The translations under genes and the position numbers were made by a program. Source: Oscillospiraceae bacterium (lineage in GTDB: Bacteria > Bacillota > Clostridia > Oscillospirales > Oscillospiraceae). Taken from it: a stretch of 59,626 nt of DNA. The DNA lies in the NCBI GenBank assembly GCA_017436955.1, contig JAFSCD010000009.1, positions 1 to 59,626 of the forward strand. The letters run 5' to 3'. Under the pieces are notes generated by a model. That model worked only from the letters and a program-made list of their open reading frames with translations, had not been told where the DNA came from and made no database searches. This document shows positions 48,662-57,500 of this stretch, in pieces; position 1 is the first letter of the stretch; each line of letters starts with the position of its first letter.

Positions 48662-49765
48662 ATGAAAGTTACATTGCAGAATCTTACAAAAATCTTCCCC
48701 AGCCGTGACAAGAAGTCCGGCAAAGAGGTAGTCGCTGTCAACGATTTCACCTTTGAAATCCCCGACGGCAAGCTGATCGGTCTGTTGGGACCCTCCGGCT
48801 GCGGCAAGTCCACTACGCTGTATATGATCAGCGGCTTGCAGAAGCCTACCGCAGGCAGGATCTTCTTCGGTGACGATGATGTGACCGAGCTGTCTACCGA
48901 AAACCGCGGTATCGGTCTGGTGTTCCAGAACTACGCACTGTATCCCCACATGTCTGTTAAGCAGAACATCCTGTTCCCCCTGCAGAACCTGAAGGGCAAG
49001 GACAAGATGACCAAGAACGAGATGCTGGAGCGCGCCTATGAGGCTGCAAGACTGGTGCAGATCGACGAACTGATGGACCGCAAGCCCAGCGAGCTGTCCG
49101 GCGGTCAGCAGCAGCGTGTTGCCATCGCCCGCGCGCTGGTCAAGATGCCCAGAGTTCTGCTGCTGGACGAGCCCCTTTCCAACCTGGATGCCCGTCTGAG
49201 ACTGCAGACCCGTGAGGAGATCCGCCGTATTCAGAAGGAAACCGGCATCACCACCGTGTTCGTTACCCACGACCAGGAAGAGGCGATGAGCATCTCCGAT
49301 ATGATCGTGGTTATGAAGCTGGGCGTTGTCCAGCAGATCGGTAAGCCCCAGGAGGTTTACGACAACCCCACCAACCTGTTCGTTGCCAAGTTCCTGGGCA
49401 CACCTCCCATCAACGTTTTCAACGGCAACATTACCGGCGGCAAGCTGTATATCGGCGAGGAAGCCGTTATGGATGTGCCCGGTGTTGAGGATCAGGCAGT
49501 TACTGTTGGCATTCGTCCCGAAGGCTTTGAGCTGGCTGACGATGGCAAGCTGACCTGCAACCTGAGCAACGTGGAGGTTATGGGCCGTGACGTCAGTGTG
49601 GTTTCCACCAACGACGCATCCGTAAACCCCGTGATCCGCTCCATCATCAACGCCGACAACAAGATCGACCTGAGCCAAACGACTGTCCGTTTCAATCTGA
49701 AGCCGCACAAGGTCTTTATCTTCAATGCCGAGACCGAGGAGCGTCTGTACGTTGAGGTGAAGTAA
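48662..49765 (+). CDS. ABC transporter ATP-binding protein (MalK/UgpC/MsmK type)
   Basis: A 367-residue CUT1-type ATPase. Walker A GPSGCGKSTT is at about residue 43, followed by IGLVFQNYALYPHMSVKQNI, signature LSGGQQQRVAIARAL and Walker B LLLDEPLSNLD. The C-terminal OB-like regulatory domain (about 240-367) is present. It powers uptake by the two permeases directly downstream. AAGGGG precedes the ATG. First gene of a four-gene importer set; no clear promoter seen in the 43-bp spacer upstream. Confidence 0.93.
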   Translation: MKVTLQNLTKIFPSRDKKSGKEVVAVNDFTFEIPDGKLIGLLGPSGCGKSTTLYMISGLQKPTAGRIFFGDDDVTELSTENRGIGLVFQNYALYPHMSVKQNILFPLQNLKGKDKMTKNEMLERAYEAARLVQIDELMDRKPSELSGGQQQRVAIARALVKMPRVLLLDEPLSNLDARLRLQTREEIRRIQKETGITTVFVTHDQEEAMSISDMIVVMKLGVVQQIGKPQEVYDNPTNLFVAKFLGTPPINVFNGNITGGKLYIGEEAVMDVPGVEDQAVTVGIRPEGFELADDGKLTCNLSNVEVMGRDVSVVSTNDASVNPVIRSIINADNKIDLSQTTVRFNLKPHKVFIFNAETEERLYVEVK

Positions 49766-49766
49766 T

Positions 49767-50705
49767 ATGGTAGATAACAAGCAACAATGGAAGGCGTGGC
49801 TGTACCTGTCGCCGGCGATTGTACTTCTGCTGGTGTTTACCGTATGGCCCATCTTCAACACTGTGCGTATGTCTCTGCTGGAGAATTACTCCGGTCTGAA
49901 GGCTGCGGGCGGTGCGGTTTTCGAATTTGGCTTCGGAAACTTTGAAAAGGTAGTTCAGTACAAGCGGTTTAAGGAATGCCTGACCAATACGGTGCTGCTT
50001 TGTGTTCTGACGGTGCCGATCTCTACGCTGCTGGCACTGCTGATCGCCGTTACGCTGAACTCCATCAAGCCTCTGCAGAAGCTGCTGCAGACCATCTTCT
50101 TCCTGCCCTATGTTACCAACTCCATCGCCATCGGCATGGTGTTCGCCGCAATGTTCAACATTATCGGCCTGCGCCCGGATGGTATCAACGCGGATACCTG
50201 GGGTATTATCAACAATGTGATCCAATTCTTCGGCGGAAAGCCGGTGAACTGGATCAACCAGGGCTCACAGTACTGGGCGAATATGACGGTTATGGTGGTC
50301 TACATCGTGTGGAACGCGCTGCCCTTCAAGATCCTGGTCCTGCTGGGCGGTCTGCAGAGCATCAACAAGCAGTACTATGACGCAGCCAAGGTGGACGGAA
50401 CATCCCGCAGAAGAGTGTTCAGCCGCATCACTGTGCCGCTGCTGTCCCCGATGCTGGCCTACGTTATCATCACCGGCTTTATCGGCGGCTTCAAGGAGTA
50501 TACCAGCATCGTCGGTATCTTCGGCGAAACCATGGGACCTCCGGATGCTGCGAACAGACTCAATACCATGGTCGGCTTCATTTACGACGCCCTGAGCAGC
50601 AACAGCCAGGGCCGCGCAAGTGCTGCAGCTCTGATCCTTTTTGCAATCATTCTTGCTGTTACCCTGTTTAACAACATGGTCATCAAGAAGCATACCCATT
50701 ATTGA
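49767..50705 (+). CDS. ABC sugar-type permease (MalF/UgpA type)
   Basis: A 312-residue permease with six predicted helices. The start KAWLYLSPAIVLLLVFTVWP is TM1; the EAA-loop motif is YYDAAKVDGTSRRRVFSRIT, followed by VPLLSPMLAY. It is one base after the ATPase stop, so translation is coupled. Substrate class is CUT1 (oligosaccharides, glycerol-phosphodiesters or similar), not resolvable further from sequence. Confidence 0.93.
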   Translation: MVDNKQQWKAWLYLSPAIVLLLVFTVWPIFNTVRMSLLENYSGLKAAGGAVFEFGFGNFEKVVQYKRFKECLTNTVLLCVLTVPISTLLALLIAVTLNSIKPLQKLLQTIFFLPYVTNSIAIGMVFAAMFNIIGLRPDGINADTWGIINNVIQFFGGKPVNWINQGSQYWANMTVMVVYIVWNALPFKILVLLGGLQSINKQYYDAAKVDGTSRRRVFSRITVPLLSPMLAYVIITGFIGGFKEYTSIVGIFGETMGPPDAANRLNTMVGFIYDALSSNSQGRASAAALILFAIILAVTLFNNMVIKKHTHY

Positions 50706-50719
50706 TAGGAGGGCTGTTC

Positions 50720-51604
50720 ATGGATAAGAATGTTATGCACGCAAAAGACCTGCAACAGACCTCCGTGCAACAGAAGATCGTTAAGTTTGGTGTAAAGTTC
50801 TTCGCGTATTTGTTCCTTTGCACCATGGCACTGATCGTTCTGTTCCCGTTCTATTGGATGATCATCTCCTCCCTGAAGAGCCTGGCGGAGTATCGTCTGA
50901 ACGTTCCTACCTTCTGGCCCCAGAAGATCATTTGGTTCAACTATGTAGAGGCGTTTAACACCGCCAATCTGGGCAGCCTGTTCGTCAATACGATGATCGT
51001 CGGTGTGGCATCCACGCTGCTGTCTTTGGTGATTACGGTGCTGTCCGCTTTCGCCTTCGCGCGGCTGGAGTTCAAGGGCAGAGATACCCTGTTTACGCTG
51101 CTGCTGGCGACCATGATGATCCCCGGCGAGCTGTTCACCATCACCAACTACACTACCGTTACCCAGCTGAACTGGATGAACACCTACACGGTTCTGATCG
51201 TCCCGTTCCTGGTCAGCGTGTTCTATATCTTCCTGCTGCGCCAGAATTTCCTGCAAATCCCCAACGAGCTGTATCTGGCGGCAAAGGTGGACGGAACGTC
51301 TGACCTGAAGTATCTGTGGAAGGTCATGGTGCCTCTGGCACTGCCCACCCTGATCTCCATCACCATTTTGAAGATGATGGGCGCATGGAACTCCTATATG
51401 TGGCCCAGACTGGTTGCCAACGATGAGGCACACCGCCTGATCACCAACGGTCTGCGCAACGCCTTTACCACCACCTCCGGTGATGTGAATTACCCCGTAC
51501 AGATGGCTGCGGTCGCACTGGTCTCCGCGCCGCTGTTCCTGGTGTTCATCTTCCTGCGTAAGTACATTATGGCAGGTGTCAGCCGCAGTGGTATCAAGGG
51601 CTAA
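50720..51604 (+). CDS. ABC sugar-type permease (MalG/UgpE type)
   Basis: A 294-residue permease. TM1 is FLCTMALIVLFPFYWMIISS; the EAA-loop motif is YLAAKVDGTSDLKYLWKVMV followed by PLALPTLISI. It pairs with the preceding permease. The start MDKNVMHAKD is set by AGGAGGG 6 bp upstream; an in-frame ATG 18 bp earlier overlaps the previous stop and lacks a binding site. A 109-bp spacer with an AT-rich inverted repeat separates it from the binding protein gene. Confidence 0.92.
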   Translation: MDKNVMHAKDLQQTSVQQKIVKFGVKFFAYLFLCTMALIVLFPFYWMIISSLKSLAEYRLNVPTFWPQKIIWFNYVEAFNTANLGSLFVNTMIVGVASTLLSLVITVLSAFAFARLEFKGRDTLFTLLLATMMIPGELFTITNYTTVTQLNWMNTYTVLIVPFLVSVFYIFLLRQNFLQIPNELYLAAKVDGTSDLKYLWKVMVPLALPTLISITILKMMGAWNSYMWPRLVANDEAHRLITNGLRNAFTTTSGDVNYPVQMAAVALVSAPLFLVFIFLRKYIMAGVSRSGIKG

Positions 51605-51624
51605 CCCTTTCCATTATTTCTGCG

Positions 51625-51691
51625 ATAAAATTTATATCTATATACAGACCCGCGCATACGCAACGGCCTGATAAAGAAAATCAAATTTTAT
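51625..51691 (+). promoter_or_regulatory. AT-rich inverted repeat before the binding-protein gene
   Basis: ATAAAATTT at 51625 and AAATTTTAT at 51683 are 9-bp inverted arms separated by 49 bp in the only spacer of the importer operon. It may be a processing or differential-expression site. Weak evidence. Confidence 0.3.
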
Positions 51692-51713
51692 ATATAGAAA
51701 GGAACGAACAAAC

Positions 51714-53135
51714 ATGAAAAGAATCCTGGCATTGCTTCTGCTGGCAGTCATGGTCATCGGCCTGGTAGCCTGCAGCAGCACAAAGACCCCCGGCAGCACC
51801 CCCAACGCAGGCACTGTCAACTTCACTGTCCCTGACGGCGGCTACGATGGCAGTGCGGTAGAAATCAAGTTCTACCACACCATGGGCGCAAACCTGCGTG
51901 AAGTTCTGGATGCATACATCGTTGAGTTCAACGAGCTGTATCCCAACATCACCATCGTGCACGAGCAGGTAGGTAGCTATGATGACGTCCGCGATCAGAT
52001 CAGCACCGAAATCCCTGCCGGCAACCAGCCCCACATCGCATACTGCTATCCCGACCACGTTGCTCTGTACAACCTGGCTGGCGCAGTAACCACCCTGGAC
52101 AGCCTGATCGACAGCACCATCGAGATCACCCGTGCTGACGGCTCCACCGAGACCCTTGGCCTGACTGCTGAGCAGAAGGCTGACTTCATTGAAGGCTACT
52201 ACAATGAAGGTAAGGAATACGGCGACGGTCTGATGTACTCCATGCCTCTGAGTAAGTCCACCGAGGTTCTGTACTACAACAAGACCTTCTTCGATGCCAA
52301 CAACCTGACCGTTCCCAGCACCTGGGACGAGCTGGAGGCTCTGTGCGCACAGATCAAGGCGATCGATCCCGAATGCATTCCTCTGGGCTACGACTCCGAG
52401 GCAAACTGGTTCATCACCATGTGTGAGCAGTACGGCTCCGACTACACCAGTGCTTCCGGCGATCACTTCCTGTTCGACAACGATCAGAACCATGCTTTCG
52501 TCAAGAAGTTCAATGAGTGGTACCAGAAGGGCTACCTGACCACCCAGACCCTGTACGGTGCTTACACCTCCGGCCTGTTCACTGCACAGACCGGCACCAA
52601 GAGCTATATGTCCATCGGTTCTTCCGCAGGTGCAACCCACCAGCGTCCCGATATGGTTGACGGCGCTTACCCCTTCGAGGTAGGCATCGCTACCATTCCT
52701 CAGGTTGATGCAAACAACAAGAAGGTTATTTCCCAGGGCCCCAGCCTTTGCATCTTCCAGAAGAATAATCCTCAGGAAGTTATCGCTTCCTGGCTGTTTG
52801 TTAAGTTCCTGACCACCACCGTCGAATTCCAGGCTGAATTCGGTATGGCTTCCGGCTACGTTCCCGTGCTGAAGTCCGTTGGTGAGAACCCTGTTTACAA
52901 GGAATACCTGGACAGCGCTGACGGCGGTGACTTCATCGCTGCTCTGTCCGCTAAGGTATGTCTGGAGCAGGAGAGCGCATACTACACCTCTCCCGCATTT
53001 AACGGCTCCTCCACTGCCCGTGACCAGGTTGGCGCGCTGATGGCGAAGTGCCTGACCCTGACCGGCGATGTGGACGGCCAGATCGCTTCCGCATTCCAGG
53101 ATGCAATCGACGAGTGTGAATATCACAACGGTTGA
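51714..53135 (+). CDS. ABC transporter extracellular substrate-binding lipoprotein
   Basis: A 473-residue lipoprotein of the extracellular solute-binding family 1. The signal MKRILALLLLAVMVIGLVAC ends with a lipobox. The mature protein has AVEIKFYHTMGANLREVLDA, GNQPHIAYCYPDHVALYNLA, MPLSKSTEVLYYNKTFFDAN and a C-terminal SWLFVKFLTTTVEFQAEFGM. It captures the ligand for the adjacent permease pair. GAAAGGAACGAACAAAC precedes the ATG. High use of frequent codons suggests strong expression. Confidence 0.94.
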   Translation: MKRILALLLLAVMVIGLVACSSTKTPGSTPNAGTVNFTVPDGGYDGSAVEIKFYHTMGANLREVLDAYIVEFNELYPNITIVHEQVGSYDDVRDQISTEIPAGNQPHIAYCYPDHVALYNLAGAVTTLDSLIDSTIEITRADGSTETLGLTAEQKADFIEGYYNEGKEYGDGLMYSMPLSKSTEVLYYNKTFFDANNLTVPSTWDELEALCAQIKAIDPECIPLGYDSEANWFITMCEQYGSDYTSASGDHFLFDNDQNHAFVKKFNEWYQKGYLTTQTLYGAYTSGLFTAQTGTKSYMSIGSSAGATHQRPDMVDGAYPFEVGIATIPQVDANNKKVISQGPSLCIFQKNNPQEVIASWLFVKFLTTTVEFQAEFGMASGYVPVLKSVGENPVYKEYLDSADGGDFIAALSAKVCLEQESAYYTSPAFNGSSTARDQVGALMAKCLTLTGDVDGQIASAFQDAIDECEYHNG

Positions 53136-53141
53136 TTTTGA

Positions 53142-54500
53142 ATGCGTATGCTGAAGAAATTACTTTGTTTACTGATGGCTCTGTGCCTCGCAGCCGGCGT
53201 TCTCGCCGGCTGTGGGGAGCCGACTAATGAGCCGGCAGCAACAGATCCCACAACAGTTACGAATCCCCCCACGGAAAATGTGGACTATGCGGCGTCTTTA
53301 AAGCTGGATATGAACTCTGCCACTGCCAAGCAGGAAGTGACCGTAAAGCAGTTCATTGACGGCGATACCACCCATTTCCACGTTCCGTCCTCTCTGATGC
53401 CCGGCGGCGTGCTGAAGGCCCGGTATCTGGCAGTCAACACCCCCGAGTCCACCGGTAAGATCGAAGAATACGGCAAGAAGGCGTCCTCCTTTACCAAGGA
53501 AAAGCTGACCAGCGCTGTTTCTATCGTGATCGAGAGCGACACCGAATCCTGGGAAGCCGACTCCACCGGTGACCGGTATCTGTCCTGGATCTGGTACAAA
53601 ACCGAGGAAAACGGCGAGTACCGCAACCTGAACATCGAGCTTCTGCAGAACGGTCTGGCCATCGCCAGCAACTCTGCCAACAACCAGTACGGCACCACCT
53701 GTATGGCTGCCATCAATCAGGCAAAGGCACAGAAGCTGAACGTCTACTCCGGACAGAAGGATCCCGACTTCTACTACGGTGATGCCGTAGAGCTGACACT
53801 GAAGGAGCTGCGCACCAATATTGAGCAGTATGCCAATATGAAGGTGGCCTTCAACGGTGTTGTTACTGTCAATGACAGCCAGAGCGTTTATGTGGAAGCC
53901 TACGATGCAGAAACCGATATGTACTACGGTATGGCTGTTTACTATGGCTACAATCTTAACGGCAAGGGTATGGAGATCCTGACAGTGGGCAACGAAGTGC
54001 GCATCGTCGGCTCTGTCCAGTACTACGAAGCCGGCGGCACCTGGCAGGTATCCGACCTGAACTACCGCCTGATGAAGCCCGATGATCCCAGCAATATCCA
54101 AAAGATCAGCGAAGGAAACGATCCCGCGTTCTTTGCTACCACGGCAGACCGTTTCCTGAACGGTCAGGTTACCGTCACCGATGATGAGGGTAACGAAACT
54201 ACGAATAAATATGCTGCAATGGCAATGAGCACCTCCATTGAAATGAAGGGACTGACCGTTGTGGATTCCTACACTACCAAGACCGAAGGCAGTGCATCCA
54301 AGGGCGCATTCACCCTGACCTGCGTTGTTGACGGCCAGTATGTGGACGTCCGCACCACTGTTCTGACCGACAAGGACGGCAATCTTGTCAAAGCAGATGT
54401 TTATGAAGGTAAGACCATTGACGTAAAGGGTATTGTCGATTACTACAACGGCACTTACCAGATCAAAGTATTCTCCGCAGATAATATTACAATTCATTGA
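53142..54500 (+). CDS. Secreted thermonuclease-like lipoprotein with OB-fold-like C-terminus
   Basis: A 452-residue lipoprotein. A signal peptide with lipobox LAGC (Cys24) is followed by a Thr/Pro linker and an SNase domain (about 64-195). Active-site positions of staphylococcal nuclease can be matched: DGDT (73-76), Arg94 in ARYLAVNTPES, Glu102, and Arg145 in GDRYLSWIW; the usual calcium-binding Asp of DTPE is Asn99. The rest (about 205-452) holds two OB-fold-like segments, one with VGNEVRIVGSVQYYEAGGTW, one with KTIDVKGIVDYYNGTYQIKV. It starts 6 bp after the binding-protein stop, so it belongs to the importer operon. Confidence 0.87.
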   Translation: MRMLKKLLCLLMALCLAAGVLAGCGEPTNEPAATDPTTVTNPPTENVDYAASLKLDMNSATAKQEVTVKQFIDGDTTHFHVPSSLMPGGVLKARYLAVNTPESTGKIEEYGKKASSFTKEKLTSAVSIVIESDTESWEADSTGDRYLSWIWYKTEENGEYRNLNIELLQNGLAIASNSANNQYGTTCMAAINQAKAQKLNVYSGQKDPDFYYGDAVELTLKELRTNIEQYANMKVAFNGVVTVNDSQSVYVEAYDAETDMYYGMAVYYGYNLNGKGMEILTVGNEVRIVGSVQYYEAGGTWQVSDLNYRLMKPDDPSNIQKISEGNDPAFFATTADRFLNGQVTVTDDEGNETTNKYAAMAMSTSIEMKGLTVVDSYTTKTEGSASKGAFTLTCVVDGQYVDVRTTVLTDKDGNLVKADVYEGKTIDVKGIVDYYNGTYQIKVFSADNITIH

Positions 54501-54517
54501 TATCAAAGGAGTAAGCT

Positions 54518-57500
54518 ATGAAGAAGATAATCATTTGGGGTCTTATTATAGCTCTGCTGCTGGGTATCGGCGTTGGCGCATTCCTGTACTTTAACAATAA
54601 TGAGCCTAGCGAAACGCCCAGCACCAACAGTGGTGTAACTAAGGCCGACCTGGAGGCCGCGCTTGCGTATATCAAGACGGTCTACAAGAACCCCAGCGAA
54701 AAGACACCTCGCGATTTCCAGCGTATTGGAACTGTCCCCGTTAACGGCCAGAATATCGAAGTCGTTTGGTCCGTTGACGTAGGTGAGGAGCATGTCAAGG
54801 TCGTCAAGGGCGACGATGGCATGGTCACCATTGATGTGAACGAGCAGTCTGCCGTGGATGTCAAGTACGTCCTGACAGCTACCGTTACAAATGGCACCGA
54901 CAGCGTTTCCTTTAGCTGGAACCACCTGCTGCCCATGGTCAACAATGACATGGCTGCTATCGTTGAGGAGGCTTATCAGCTGGAGGTTGGCGCTTCCATG
55001 GATTATGAAGTCACGCTGACCGGTGTTATCACCCGTGTCAACACGGCTTATGATCCCAACTATGGCAACATCACCGTCACCATCGAGGTTGCCGGTGCTG
55101 AAGGCAAGCCCATCGAGTGCTACCGTCTGAAGGGTGACGGCGTTGAAGATCTGCAGATCGGTGACACCATTACCGTTACCGGTACTCTGAAGAACTACAA
55201 CGGCAAGATCGAGTTCGACCAGGGCTGTATCCTGGATGCTGTCGTCAAGGGCGAAGCCGTTGACGCTCCCACCGACATTCTGCAGATCCTGCAGGAAGCC
55301 TACGCTCTGGAAGACGGCAAGGCATTGCCCTACGTGGCTACCCTGACCGGTAAGATCACCACCATCAACACCGTTTACAACCCCGCTTACGGCAACGTTT
55401 CCGTTACCATCGTTGTGGACGGCTACACTGACTATCCCATTCTGTGCTACCGTATTGCCGGTGAAGGCGCGGACAGCCTGCTGATTGGCGACACCATCAC
55501 CGTCAAGGGCTACATCTGCAACTATGCTGGCAAGATCGAGTTCGAGCAGGGAAGCCAGCTGACCCATGTGGAAAAGACCGGCACCGAGATCGAGGCTCCC
55601 ACGGATGTCAATGAGATCCTGAATGCCGCATTCGGTCTGGCTGACGGCGAGAGCCTGCCCTACAAGGCAACTCTGACCGGCGTTATCACCAAGATCAAGA
55701 CGCCTTATGACCCCGGTTATAAGAACGTCACCGTTGCTATCAAGGTCAACGGCAAGACCATCGAGTGCTACCGCCTGGCAGGCGACGGCGCTGACAAGAT
55801 CGGCGTGGATGACACCATTACTGTCACCGGCTATCTGATGAACTACCACGATACCATCCAGTTCGCACAGGGTTGTACTCTGGACAGCTGGAAGGATACC
55901 GGCTCCGATATTCCTCCCGCGGATGAGAACATCTCCGCTTCCACTGTTGTAGCCGAGATCGTTACCAATCCCAAGGCCGGCACCGCTTACAAGTTCTTCC
56001 TGCACCAGAAGACTCTGGGCAAGAACCTGTACCTGACAGGCAATATGGACGGTTTCTATTATGAGACCTCTGATAATCACGAGGATGCTATCGACGTTTT
56101 CGTTGAGGAAGTTTCCGGTGGTTACCGCCTGTACTTCATGAAGGGCGGCGCAAAGAACTACATCGAGGTTCTCAGACAGTACTCCGAGTCCACCGGCAAG
56201 TACCACAACAACGTTATCTTTACCACCAATCCCACCAAGACCCTGAAGTGGAACAGCACCATCAAGTCCTTCACTATTGATCTGGATGTTGACGGTACCA
56301 TGACCACCTTCTATCTGGGTACATACAGCTCCTACCAGACCATGAGCGCTTCCGATATCGCCAAGGTTACCGGCGAGAACGCATCTACTCTGGAAGAGAC
56401 CAACTTTGTCGCACACCTGGCCACCTTGAAGGAGACAAAGGTCAGCGCAGAGGAGAAGGCTTTTGAAGAGCTGAAGTCTGACTATCCCGGCACCACCAAG
56501 CCCACCAATGTTACCGAGAGCTTCACCCGCAGAGCTTACTACACTGTTGAGGGCAAGCAGGTCAACATTAAGTGGACTACCGACAACAAGTCCGTCAAGA
56601 TCGTTGACAACGGCAACGGCACCGTTACCGTTAAGATCACCCGTGGCGATAAGGCTGTCAACTTCAAGCTGACCGCTACCATCACCGGCGATGAGACCTA
56701 CACCACCTCCTGGGATTACACGATCCCTGCCAAGCCCAGTGAGGACGTACCCGAGCTGCCCACCACTGATGGCGCAACCATCACCATCGAGCAGGCTCTG
56801 ACCTTCGGCGCAGAGCTGGAGGAGTACACCACCATCAAGTACAAGGTTACCGGCAAGATCCACAGTGTTTATAACACTGTTTACGGCAATATGTACATTA
56901 TGGATGAGGATGGCAGAACTCTGACCATCTATGGCACCTACAACGAGGACGGCACCGTTCGTTACGACGAGCTGGAGGTCAAGCCCGTTGCCGGCGATAC
57001 CGTTACCATTTACGGCAGCCTGGGTCAGTACAACGGCGTTGCACAGATCAAGAACGGCTGGATCATTGAGCATATTCCCGGCACCGGCGAGGATGAGCCT
57101 GTAGTCGATATGACTATGCAGGAGATCGTCGATGCTGCCTATGAGCTGGATAACGGCGGTATGCTGCCGAACAAGCACACCCTGACCGGTGTGATCACCA
57201 GTGTTGACACTCCCTACAGCGATCAGTACGGCAATGTTACCGTTACCATCGTTGTGGATGGCCGCGAGAGCAAGCCCATCAAGTGCTACCGTCTGGCCGG
57301 CGATGGCGCTGACGAGATCAATGTCGGCTACACCATTACCGTTACCGGCTTCCTGAAGAACTACAATGGCACCATTGAGTTTGACCAGGGCTGCACTCTG
57401 GATTCTTATGTCAAGGGCGAGGCTCCTGACGTTCCTGTGATCCCCACCACTCCCGCAACCCAGCCCACCACTCCCTCCGGCGGTATTCTGGTTCCCGAGA

